From NCBI GenBank assembly GCA_024220525.1, contig JAMYWO010000034.1:1-64000 (forward strand): a stretch of DNA of 64,000 bases, read 5' to 3'. Origin of the DNA: Cochliopodium minus (lineage: Eukaryota > Discosea > Himatismenida > Cochliopodiidae). The notes below the pieces were generated by a model that made no database searches, was not told where the DNA came from, and was given only the letters and a program-made list of their open reading frames with translations. The position numbers and the translations under genes are program-made. Shown piece by piece: positions 13,401 through 23,597 of this stretch (position 1 is its first letter; each line of letters opens with the position of its first letter).

Positions 13401-15254
13401 AACTCTCGGCCAAGAAGAATTAAAATCGTCTCTCCTCAATTCATTGATGGTATGGGTCAATTTCGGAGAAACATTGATCAAATTGTGAGTGTTCATGCTT
13501 TCCATCTCCAAGTATATTTTTACAAATTGCTGGAAAGGAATCTTGTCGTAAAGATTATACTGTATCCAGTCAAACAAGTCACAAGAAGGATTGGCGTGCT
13601 CGTCTTTGAAATAAGCGAAAGCTTGAGTATGAACAAAATTCTCAAAGAAATTAACAAGATCAACAGGCTTTCCACTAACGAACTTTTGGAGATCTATGAT
13701 TGCTCTGGGCTTTGGAAAAACTCTAATGTAGTTTATTGAAGATCTGTATCCTGACATCAGTTGGGAGAAACATCTAACAAAGGCCAATCTGACGAAAGTG
13801 GTGTTGAATTTTGAGCTTTTTTCTTCGAACTGAAAATCCAATTCGTCACAAATAAACAAATCTCCCAGAATGTGTTTGGTGATTACAGATTTCAACTCTG
13901 TAAACGGTTCGAAGAGTTTAGGTTCTCCAATGAACAATCCCTCTGTAGGCCATTCAATTTCATTAGTATCCAAATCAATAATAACAACGTCCTATTCAAA
14001 TAAATTCAAATAAAAATTCAATGTTTTAAAAAAATAATAAAAAAATAAAAAAAATAAAAATAAAATTTGTATTTACCTTTAAAACTGATCTAAATTTTTG
14101 AGAGAAATTACATTTTTCAACACCCATTATAAATGGCATCGGAGAATGAAGGAAATCAATGATCATTTTTGGGAGGATTGGAACCAATGCATGATGCCAA
14201 GCGAAAGGATAAAGTAAGATGCAGAAGGATTGTATGATATAAGACAAAAGAGATTTTTTGAAAGAAATGAACACTATTTTTTGTTCAGCAAGCATTGCAA
14301 TTATTATTTTTATTATATTTTCTACTGTGAGAAGTTCGAAGAGAAGTTTCAAAGGAAAGTCAAAAGAAGAAGGGAGGGACAAGCTTGATAGAGGTGAATT
14401 GAAGTTGATTCTTCTTTCTCTTGCTAGAACCAAAGAAACTGGATATCCAATTTTAGGGACAGGTATTTCCATCAATGAAAATCTGATCAATTCATTCAAA
14501 CTGTAAAACAAAAAAATAAAAATAAATGATTCAAAAACAAATTTAAATAAAAATTCAAAAAAAAATTAAATAAAATTGAAAAATTAATTAAAAAATGAAA
14601 AAATATTTAAAAAATTTACCTGTACGGACTTATTTCAGTATTATTGAAATCTATCATACAACTCAACCATTTAATAAAATTGTAAGGGAATGGTTGTTTG
14701 GCAACTGCACAAAGAACTTTAGGACAATAAGCATGAGAAGGAAGGTGATCTTTCTTGAGCTTTTCAAACTTTAAAACATTTTCGCTTTGGGTGTTCTCAT
14801 CTTTACTCTTGATCTTTTGAAGTTCGGTATCAAGAGAATTCTGGAAAACTTCGAGAAACTCCTTCCCCACCTTCTCATAAAACAAAATACAAGAGCTGTA
14901 AAACATCTCTCCAAGAGAAGAGGTCATGATGAAAGAGAAAAAGTGGTTGGAATTGTCAACATCTTTTTTAAGCTGAACCCCATTAGGAAAACAAAACATC
15001 CAAATGTTATCAGGGTATGCACAATTAGGAGTGGGCGCATTGTTTGGAAAATGGGAGAGTATCAGCGGCTTCCATGATTGGTTAAATATTGTGGGTTTGT
15101 TGGAATATTTAAGTTCGTTGGGAGAGAGGATCACTCGCTCCTCTTTCTCGCTCAAACCTGCTACCAAGAAGAATTTCAAAAGGTTTTTTTCTCTTTCGTC
15201 ATTATATTCTTTCTCTATTTTTTTCTTTGTCCTCCTTTCTTCTTCTTTACTCAT
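10452..15254 (-). CDS. DENN-SH3-WD40 protein, DENND3-like Rab exchange factor
   Basis: Five exons: 15254-14620, 14500-14077, 13991-12787, 12735-10788 and 10733-10452. They total 4494 nt, 1497 residues plus stop, all phases agreeing. Upstream DENN is at about 40-210 (PTIFNQSWKPLILSHFP; IWMFCFPNGVQL), core DENN at about 215-350 (LAEQKIVFISFKKSLLSY; LYPFAWHHALVPILP) and downstream DENN at about 360-500. The segment SVWGDLSFWRHCLY is like the post-DENN region of DENND proteins. An SH3-like domain (EEIELQVGDKIKM, DWSS, IGFFPKSHV) follows near 790-850, then a basic linker and about seven WD40 repeats (GSLKIWDLS, GSIKMWDVR, SYLKMWDFS). DENND3 activates Rab12 and also has DENN followed by WD40; the SH3 domain is extra. 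Ends at 10452, convergent with the Pol5-like gene. Confidence 0.88.
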
Positions 15255-15353
15255 AATTTCTACATTTTCTTTTTCCTAAAAATTTTTTAAAAAAATTTAA
15301 ACTTTTTGTTATTGAATGTTTGAATTTTATAAAAATTATTTTACTAAAATTTT

Positions 15354-16324
15354 TTAAATTTTTTTTAAATAATTTACGTTAATTATTACATTTGCATTTT
15401 CAATGTTTTCTTTGTTTTCTTGCTTTAATGCTTCTTTCAACTTTTCTAAAAAATTGGACAACTTTGGATTCTCCTTTACAACTTCCTCAGGAAACAAACT
15501 AGAATTGATCCGAAGATTCTCCAGCCTAGATCTCAAAATCTCCTTCTGCATCTTTGAGTTCTTTCTCTCCCTATGCATGCTTTTCATCAAAGCAATGAAG
15601 ATTTCTTCTATATTCTTTCCGAAATAAGCACTGGTCTCAATCCATTCGACGTTTATAGAGCTTGCAAATTGGGTTGCTTCTTTTGTTGAGACTTTTCTAT
15701 CTATTATGTCACTTTTGTTTCCTACTATGATGCATGGTATCTCTGTCATTGGTTTATTCGATTTGATCTTTTGTATCTTTATCAGATTGTCCTTCATCGT
15801 TTGATATGAAGCGTAATCGTCAATCGAATATACCAATATGAACCCATCTGTTTTGTTTACCCATGATCCAAAAAGAGATGATGCATAATCTTTAAATTGT
15901 TTGTTAATAAACGATTATTTTTGGAATATAAGCCATTATTGTGCATAAATTTCGTTCCAAAACAAATCCATTATTAAACAAGATTAATTTGGTGATGGAT
16001 TTGAACTGATTAAATTTATAATTTCCAAATATATCCTTTAAATCTTGATTAATTGTTACCAGTATCCCCAGATGTATCTATAATCTTCAATGTCAATTCT
16101 TCGTTTATCTTCTTATTGTATATTTCTTCTATTGTCGCTTTATAATCTTGAATGTTGATATTGTGGGAGGTGGTTTATTGGAAAAATAAAATTTATTATT
16201 GAAAGCAAGTCAAATAAAAAATGATTTATATACTTTGGGAGAATGTATTATCACAATATTTCGAAACTATAGAAGATTTCCCAACAAAAGAATTTCCCAA
16301 AATGGATACTTGAAAAATTTCCAT
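15354..16324 (-). CDS. Atypical Ras-like small GTPase without catalytic Gln or CAAX box
   Basis: Three exons (16324-16234, 16146-16060, 15889-15354) give 237 residues in frame. P-loop GNSFVGKSS, switch I-like YKATIEEIY, DTSGDTDY where Ras has DTAGQEEY, VYSIDD, NKSD and ETSAYFG are all present. The Gln that activates water for GTP hydrolysis is replaced (GDTD), so intrinsic and GAP-stimulated hydrolysis may be slow, as in several atypical Ras proteins. The C-terminus extends about 60 residues with a predicted helix and ends NVNYLKKI without a cysteine, so no prenylation is expected. Fold assignment is firm; biochemical behaviour is inference. Confidence 0.88.
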
Positions 16325-16445
16325 TTTTTTTAATTTTTTTTTATTTTTATTTATTTTTTAAAAATACAAATTCAAACATCATTTTTTTTTAACTCCTCTC
16401 CAAGAAATTTCAAAATGAGAGTTGACAGTGTTCACATTTTAAGTT

Positions 16446-17621
16446 TTATTTTGACCAAACAAAAAAATATTCAAAATCTTGTTGATCAAGTTGATAAAAA
16501 GTACAATAAAACTTGATGATATTCATCATAATCCCACTCACAAAGAAAGAACACTCAACCATTTTTGAACTTTTCCTAAACTTTGAAATCAAAAGAAGAG
16601 TCTTAACTTGTTTTTGAACTTGTCGGGGAGCTTTCCAAAAAAAGTGGTCCTCCTTTTTCCACTCCACCTCATCATTGTTCAAAAGAGATACAATGGTATC
16701 GATACATTCAATAGCAAAGTCACCATAACCATAAAGATCATAAGCTTTAAGGCAATAAAAGAATAATTTCTGAGGATTCCTTTTGACTAAAACCCCTTTT
16801 TCATAAATCTTTATCAAATCTTGAACACAATAATTCTCAAAATCATCATCATCACTCAAAAAATGTTCTATTTTTGCTGCTTCTTCATAAAATTTTATTG
16901 CTTTCTCCACATCCCTTTCAACACCTTCTCCATTGAAATAAAGTTTTGCCAACAATTTAAAGCAGGTGGCACTTTTACCTTCATTTGCATAATACAACAC
17001 TTTATTGTAATCTCTTTCTTTTTGGTTATAATAGATCCAGGCTAATGCACCATGTGACCTTCCACATCCAAGTGCTATTGCTTTTTTATAGAATTTTTTT
17101 GCTTTGGATGAATTTTTGAGTTTATAATTCACCGCAATTTGGTAACATGCAAAATAATTCCCCATTTTCGTGCTTTTGTGCAAGAAATCGCTTTGACTTA
17201 ACCTTTCTTTATGTATTTTTATTCCATATTCATATAATTGGTACATTATCAAATAACATATTGAGATGATCTCACGCATCTTCTCATTTTTTTTAAATCT
17301 TTTGGTATAATACCAGATGGTTTCAAAGCATTTCTTTTTATTCACTTCACAATCCCATCCACAAAAATATTTTATTGCCAATGCTATTTCATTTCCTTCC
17401 AATGCCAAATTCTTCCCATATTGAGGAGATTTTTCTCCTTGTTTAAATAGATCTTTCTCTGTTTTATCTAATAAATTTCCTGTTTCTGGATCATAATATA
17501 ATTTCAACAAATTCGAGACATCTTCAATCTCCATTTCTATATCTTCTTTCATTCTTTTTGAATTTGATTCTTCTCCATTTCCATCATTTTCTTTCCTTTT
17601 ATTGTTGCTCATTTGATTCAT
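16446..17621 (-). CDS. Sel1-like repeat protein, tandem paralogue A
   Basis: Single open exon of 391 residues. The basic/acidic N-terminus starts MNQMSNNKRKEND, followed by a conserved block (LYYDPETGNLLDKTEKDLFK; FCGWDCEVNKKKCFE) and then Sel1-type alpha-alpha repeats of about 36 residues. The clearest is LAKLYFNGEGVERDVEKAIK; another is KKAIALGCGRSHGALAWIYY. Sel1 repeats are protein-binding scaffolds found in ER quality-control and signalling proteins; no catalytic domain is seen. The last 45 residues (TLLLISKFRKSSKM, FFVSGIMMNIIKF) recur in the two neighbours and form a shared C-terminal domain I do not recognise. Intronless, unlike most of the window, and 86 bp downstream of paralogue B. 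Confidence 0.85.
   Translation of the reverse strand: MNQMSNNKRKENDGNGEESNSKRMKEDIEMEIEDVSNLLKLYYDPETGNLLDKTEKDLFKQGEKSPQYGKNLALEGNEIALAIKYFCGWDCEVNKKKCFETIWYYTKRFKKNEKMREIISICYLIMYQLYEYGIKIHKERLSQSDFLHKSTKMGNYFACYQIAVNYKLKNSSKAKKFYKKAIALGCGRSHGALAWIYYNQKERDYNKVLYYANEGKSATCFKLLAKLYFNGEGVERDVEKAIKFYEEAAKIEHFLSDDDDFENYCVQDLIKIYEKGVLVKRNPQKLFFYCLKAYDLYGYGDFAIECIDTIVSLLNNDEVEWKKEDHFFWKAPRQVQKQVKTLLLISKFRKSSKMVECSFFVSGIMMNIIKFYCTFYQLDQQDFEYFFVWSK
17270..17610 (-). repeat. Near-identical 5' third shared by Sel1 paralogues A and B (copy in A)
   Basis: About 340 bp matching 18533-18868 almost base for base, while the rest of the two genes has drifted to about half identity. This marks recent duplication with later divergence, or gene conversion confined to the 5' part. 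Confidence 0.8.
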
Positions 17622-17707
17622 TTTGCAAGAAGAAATCTCAATTTTTTTTTTTTTTTAATATTTTTTATATTTAAATCTTTTAAATTCTTTTTAAAAAAGA
17701 GATCGTG

Positions 17708-18877
17708 TCAATAAAAGAAATAATTAAAATCTTGTTTATCAAGCTGATAGAAAGTGCAATGAAACTTGATGATATTCATCATGATCCCTTTGACAATGAA
17801 AAAACACTCAAACTTTTTAGAACATTTCCTAAACTTGGAAATCAAAAGAAGAGTTTCAATAGAACTTCTCAAATTAAAATGAGCTTTCCAAAATCCATGA
17901 TATTCTTTTTGCCATTCCACCTCACCATCATTTAAAAGAGATTTAATGGGCTTTATACTAAATTGAACAGAATCTGAGAGATCATTATATCGGTAATGGT
18001 AACAATAATAAGTGAATAGTTTTTGTGGATCTCTTTTGACTAATCCATTCTTATAAATATCAATCAATTTTTCAATACAGATTATTCCATCTTTAAATTC
18101 TTTTTTATGTTTTCCGCGATTAGAACGTTCCATTTCAGCTCCTTTTTTGTAAAGTTCTATTGCTTTCTCCACATTTCTCTCAACACCTTCTCCATTCAAA
18201 TAAAGTTTTGCTAAAAATTTTATACAAGTGTAATCACCATTCTCATTTCCTTCTTTAGCAAATGAAACAATTTTTTCGTCAACTTTTTCATTAGTTAAAT
18301 AAAGTTGAGCCATTTCACTGTATTTCAATTTCCCTCCCATCTCTAATATTTTTTCATAGCATTCTTTTACTCTTTCAATGGTATCTTTATAATTCCTTGC
18401 TAATTCGTAACATGCTTCCAAATTTCCCTTCTCAATACTTTTTTTCAGCAAATTGTTTCGATCCAACATATTTTTGTGAATCTCTGCCCCAAAGTGATAT
18501 AATCTGTACAATATAAAATAACACAATGAGATGATCTTTCGCATCTTCTCATTTTCTTCAAATCTTTTGGTATAATACCAGATAGTTTCAAAGCATTTCT
18601 TTTTATTCACTTCACAATCCCATCCACAAAAATATTTTATTGCCAATGCTATTTCATTTCCTTCCAATGCCAAATTCTTCCCATATTGAGGAGATTTTTC
18701 TCCTTGTTTAAATAGATCTTTCTCTGTTTTATCTAATAAATTTCCTGTTTTTGGATCATAATATAATTTCAACAAATTCGAGACATCTTCAATCTCCTTT
18801 TGAATATCTTCTTTCATTCTTTTTAAATTTAATTCTTCTCCATTTCCATCATTTTCTTTCCTTTTATTGGTGCTCAT
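17708..18877 (-). CDS. Sel1-like repeat protein, tandem paralogue B
   Basis: Single exon of 389 residues, beginning MSTNKRKENDGNGEE. Residues 1 to about 115 are nearly identical to paralogue A (block LYYDPKTGNLLDKTEKDLFK, FCGWDCEVNKKKCFE). After that the proteins diverge, keeping Sel1 repeats (LAKLYLNGEGVERNVEKAIE) and the LLLISKFRK C-terminal domain. Function is probably scaffolding through the Sel1 solenoid; partner unknown. It stands in the same orientation between paralogues A and C, so it belongs to a local expansion. Confidence 0.85.
   Translation of the reverse strand: MSTNKRKENDGNGEELNLKRMKEDIQKEIEDVSNLLKLYYDPKTGNLLDKTEKDLFKQGEKSPQYGKNLALEGNEIALAIKYFCGWDCEVNKKKCFETIWYYTKRFEENEKMRKIISLCYFILYRLYHFGAEIHKNMLDRNNLLKKSIEKGNLEACYELARNYKDTIERVKECYEKILEMGGKLKYSEMAQLYLTNEKVDEKIVSFAKEGNENGDYTCIKFLAKLYLNGEGVERNVEKAIELYKKGAEMERSNRGKHKKEFKDGIICIEKLIDIYKNGLVKRDPQKLFTYYCYHYRYNDLSDSVQFSIKPIKSLLNDGEVEWQKEYHGFWKAHFNLRSSIETLLLISKFRKCSKKFECFFIVKGIMMNIIKFHCTFYQLDKQDFNYFFY
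18533..18868 (-). repeat. Near-identical 5' third shared by Sel1 paralogues A and B (copy in B)
   Basis: Partner of 17270-17610, in the same orientation about 1.26 kb away. Only scattered single-base differences are visible by eye, for example Lys versus Glu in the LYYDP(E/K)TG block. Confidence 0.8.
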
Positions 18878-19079
18878 TTGAAGAGTAAATTTTTTTTGAT
18901 TTATTTTTTTTAAAATGAATAATTTTGATTTTTATATTTTTTTAAAATAAAAAATGAAATTTGATAAATTAAAAACAATTATTAAAAAAAGCTTTTGAAT
19001 AAAATAACAAAATTATTTGAAGCTCACAACAATTTAAATAGAAAATTATTTTTTTATTTACAAAATTATTTTTACAAAT

Positions 19080-20277
19080 TTAAATAGAGAAGTAACACAA
19101 ATATTCTACAATCAAAAGAGAAATTCCTTTTACGATGAATTTAGCTTTAGGTTTAGTAGTTTCATTTCTAAATTTGGATATCAAAAGAACATTTAAGATG
19201 ACAGATTCAATTTGAGGAGAAAGATCCCAAAAAATGTGGTTGTCAAGTTCCCATTCAATAAAACCAGATTTTGTTAAAGAAGTAAGTTTTTCTTTGTATT
19301 CTTTTTTGTCCTCTTCATACTTTGTTTCACTGAAAAACTTGAAAATTTTGAAATAGTAATAAAACAGTTTTTCTGGTGAATACTTGACCTTCTTTCCTTC
19401 CTCATACAACTTTATCAATCTTTGGGTTGAATCATAAACTCCAGAAAGTTCATACAATTCAATAGCTTTGTTAATATTTTCCCCGACACCTCTCCCTTTC
19501 TCATACAGCTTTCCTAATTGATACCTTTGATAAAATAAATTTTTTTTTTCAATTTAATTGAATTCTTATTTTTCTTACATGGAATAATTGTTTCCCAAAT
19601 CAGAAGCTTTTTGATAGTAAATTCTGGCCAATTCAAGATTTTTTTCAACTCCTCTTCCACTTTCGAAAAATTGGCCTATTTCAAACATGGCAGAGTGATA
19701 TCCCATCTTTGCTGATTTCTCATACAATTCTGCTGCTTTTTTTAAATCTATTTTTGCACCAAGATCATAAAATTGAGCCAAATGAAATCTAATATTTAAT
19801 TTTGTTTTTAAAATTTTTCAGTTAATAAATTATAATATTAAAATTTGGAATCGGAGAAATATCAAGATATAGATCCTCTAATTTTAGATTTTTTTTTTTT
19901 TGATAAAAATCTTACAAAGCAACACTGTTGTCCATATCAGCAGCCTGTTCAAAATATTCTTTAGCCTTCTCATTATTTCTTTTGACTCCGTAACCATACT
20001 TGTAGCATTGTCCTAAAGTATCTAAACAGTACCCAACTAGATCTTTCTTCACATTCCCCTGTTGGAGGAGCTTTTGATAGAAATCCCAAAACATTTCGAA
20101 GATCTTTTTTTTCTCCTCTTTATTTTCCCAAGTGATAAAGAACAACAGCCCAATCGCTGCCTCATCTCCTTTTTCAGCTTTCTTAATACAAATTTCCTCT
20201 GCTTTTTTTATATCTTCTTTCACTCCAACTCCATAAAGTAATGAAAATATTCTTGTTATTGTATCAATCTCAATCAT
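19080..20277 (-). CDS. Sel1-like repeat protein, diverged paralogue C with introns
   Basis: Three exons (about 20277-19915, 19786-19578 and 19532-19080) encode roughly 335 residues. Sel1 repeats are textbook here: LLYGVGVKEDIKKAEEICIK, CYKYGYGVKRNNEKAKEYFE, FYDLGAKIDLKKAAELYEKS and FFESGRGVEKNLELARIYYQ. It shares with A and B a WE/WD-x-KKK-x-FE block near the N-terminus and the C-terminal VLLISKFRNE plus FIVKGI segment, but lacks their Lys-rich N-terminus. Introns fall after complete repeats. Likely the older member of the cluster, with A and B as later, intronless copies; that order is inference. Confidence 0.82.
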
Positions 20278-20533
20278 CTATTTTTTTTTTTTTTTGTATG
20301 TTTGTTTCTTTTTCTTTTTTTTTTTTATTATTTTATTATTTTGTGATCTTCTCATATCAAAATGGAGCAAAAAGAGAAAAAATTTAGGCTTTTTTCAAAA
20401 ATGGTGAAAATTTAAAATGGGTGTTTAAGATTCAAATAAAAAAAGACAATATTTCCTATTTTATAATAAATATTTTTTAGGTGAAATAAAAAAAAAATGT
20501 GTGAAATTGAGAATCCACAGATTTTTGATTCAA

Positions 20534-23465
20534 TTATTTATCACATAAAGATAATCTTAGGAAACTTTTGAAAAGATCATTGTTGATCTTCAATTCATCA
20601 AACTTCTTTAGTACAACATCAACATTATGATTTCGATTCGCTGAAAAAAACTTGAAGATTCCTTTCCTCACAACACTATCTATCTCAATACAACCATGGG
20701 TCTTTTGATTGTACAAAATCAAAGAACTAGAGGTCAAAAGAAACTTGTCTTGGTTGTCAGAAATGATGTGCATGTTGATGAGCTCCCGCAGGAAAAGGTT
20801 GCTTGTGATGGTAATGTCCGACATCTCTCTTTTGTAGGCCATAGAGAAATAATATGAACTTTTCTTCATGTCATTGCACAATCTCTGGTACAATCTTATT
20901 TTTTATAAAGTACAAAAATAAAAATAAAAGGAAAAAAATAAAAATAAAAATAAAAGGAAAAAATTACCTTCCAGCAAATATAAAATCAGAATATTGCAAT
21001 TTCAGTTGCTTTTTTAAAAAACAATAAGTATTATATTAAACAGAAAAGAATCATAAATAAAATTTTGTTACTTCAACTTTGCTCTTCAAATTTAGGTTCC
21101 TATAAGCCCACAAATCAGCCAACAAACTGTCAAGAACTCTCTCAAAATGAGGACTTGTTTTTTCAGCAACTGGTTTTTTCTTCAAATCATCTCTTGTAAT
21201 CTCTTCATCATTCTTTTCTTTACGTAAAAAATAAATATTCAAAAAAACATTTTTAAAACAAATTTTTTTTTTTTTCTACTTATTGTTTCCTCTTTAATAC
21301 TTTCTTTTGTTTTTTCACCAATTTTCTCTTCGACTTTACCTTCCAATTTGATTTCAATGTTCCTTTTCTTCATCCAAAACTCATTAACTTTCTTTTGTTG
21401 AGGAGAAAAGACGCCTATTCCATCATCAATGACATCTTGGACCTCTTTGGTTTTGTTGCTCTCAAAAGGTAATTCCCCAAACTCTACTTTCAAAATTTTT
21501 AATACAAGAGGAGATCTATTTTTTAATTAAAAAAAAAAAAAAATTAAAAAAAACAAAAATTTTTTTTAAAGAAATTAATTTAATTTACTTGTATGAATGC
21601 CCAAACAATTTCCTGAATGTTATAAAAAAATTGTCCCTATCTCGCTTTTTGTACAATGAAAGAACCATCTTGTATAGCTTTCTTTCAGTTGGAGACAGCT
21701 TTGTATATTTGGTGTTGGATTCTTTCAACAAATCATTATTCGACTCTATTTCAATCAATTTTTGTTCTAATAAAAAATAAAAATAAATAAATCAAGAAAA
21801 TAAAATTTTAACAATAAAAAAAAATTAAAAAATAAAAAATAAATGAATAAAAATAATAAATGAAAAAAAAAAATTTTTTAATAAAATACCTTCTAAATAA
21901 TTTATGTATTCAATGGACTTTGGAGTTGTAGTGAAATCAAATGACCCCGTGTTGAGAAATTTGAAATGTCTAAAGCTTAAGAAGTGAGAGGATTTGAAAA
22001 AAGAGTAAAAATGGTTTTCTTCACCACACTTATTGATATGCTTGAAAGCTTCTTCGATTTTGTTCATCCTAAGATTTATTTTGGACAAAATCAGATTTGC
22101 AACTTTGTAATCTGGATCGATTTGAAGTGAAGTAGAAGCTAAAGAAATTGCTTTTTAAAAAATGTTTTTCAGAATAAAAAAATTAAAAAAATAAATTATA
22201 AAAGCAAATTTCTTACAATGTTTGAAATTATCTTCTTTGTAAAGAATCTTTGATTGACAACAAATTGCTTCTACTAATGTAGGATTTAGTCTTATTCTTT
22301 ATTTTAAAGGAAAAAAAAAATTTTTGACTTTTAATAATAGATTTTTTTTTTTTACGTATCTGTCAAAAAAGAAATGGCCATGGAATTATTTTGTGTTTTC
22401 GAATGAGCTTGAGAAATAAATACAGAAACAAATCCAAATTTCTCCAAAACTTTATCCAACAAAAAAAAAAAATTTTAAAATGAAAAATTATTCGTTGAAA
22501 AAGAGTTTACAATCAGGAAAAAAAGAAACTATTCTATTATACAAACAATACTTTTTGAGAATGATATAACAAGCATGCAAAATGAAATTGAAGACAGGAT
22601 TCACCTCATTTTCCTTGAAATCTTTCTCATCTTCATCATTTTTGTTTCCTTTTGCTTCAACACCTTCATCAGATCCTTCTTTAGATACAACTTGATTATC
22701 TAAAAGATTATAATAAATAAAAATCTCTTTCACACAACCCAAAAACTTCTCTACATTCTTCACTATATCACCCACACTCTCACTTTCTGTCTCATAAAAA
22801 AGTGGATAATTTGCTATATTGTCCATATCTCCTTTTGGAGCGTAATTGTAAAAAAACGTTGATCTGCATATTTCTGATACGTAGATTTCCTTCCAATGTC
22901 GATCCATATCTTTTTCCTCGCAGATCTTCTTCGATCCATCTTTTGATATGATCGATTCTTTTATCATAGATTCGTTAGATCCACAATTTATTTTTATTTG
23001 TACATCACATCTCTGCAATGGGTTGTATATCCTCAAAAGACATTTCTAAATATAATGTTAATATTGGTATATAATAAAGGGATATCTCTTAAATAGAATG
23101 ATATTTGAAATATAAATTTTTCTTGCCTTTATTTCATATGCATAGGAGATATAACTCGATAACCAATCTTTATTTTCTTCTGTTTGCTTCATTATCTTTG
23201 AGAAATATGCTATGATACTCCTCTCTTTATGTATAGAAATCCCTTGGAAGAAATGAAAAGTATTATACGTGTTTTTAGTGTTTGATGAAAAGAGTGAATT
23301 AGATTTGTGGTAGATATAAAAGATGGAGGGAGGACCAAAGAAGATATCCTCACCACATCTCTCGATGAATTTCTTCCGCTTATAAAAGATTCTCTTTTCA
23401 TTGGTTTCTGGATCATAAAAATCAATGAAACCATTGATAGGCTTTGATTTTTTAGAAGATATCAT
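20534..23465 (-). CDS. ChAPs (Chs5-Arf1-binding protein) family, exomer-like cargo adaptor
   Basis: Roughly ten exons, start ATG at 23465. Features in family order: GPPSIFYIYHKSN and HFFQGISIHKERSI near the N-terminus, YISYAYEIK-KCLLRIYNP, then TPR helices (IRLNPTLVEAICCQSKILY; LASTSLQIDPDYKVANLILS; KINLRMNKIEEAFKHINKC), an acidic and Lys-rich middle, RVLDSLLADLWAYRNLNLK (compare the RWLDNLF-LYEDLR segment of ChAPs), and FIFAGRLYQRLCNDMKKSS with a final helical pair. In yeast, ChAPs (Bch1, Bud7, Chs6) bind Arf1 and Chs5 at the trans-Golgi and export chosen membrane cargo. No Chs5 partner is in this window. Intron 1 (23126-23046) uses a GC donor. The family call rests on pattern order, not a search. 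Confidence 0.68.
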
Positions 23466-23597
23466 TTTGTGAACAGAAAAAATTCAACCCAGAAACAATT
23501 AAATTGAAGAAACGACCCTTTTTTTTTTTAATTTTTTTTTATTTACAAAATACTATATTTAAAGAGAGAACAAAAAATAAATAAGTTGAGGTAAGGT

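Noticed and set aside
16446-20277. Sel1 cluster as a mobile or virus-borne element
   Set aside because: No terminal repeats, target duplications, transposase, capsid or integrase sequence. Simple local duplication explains it.
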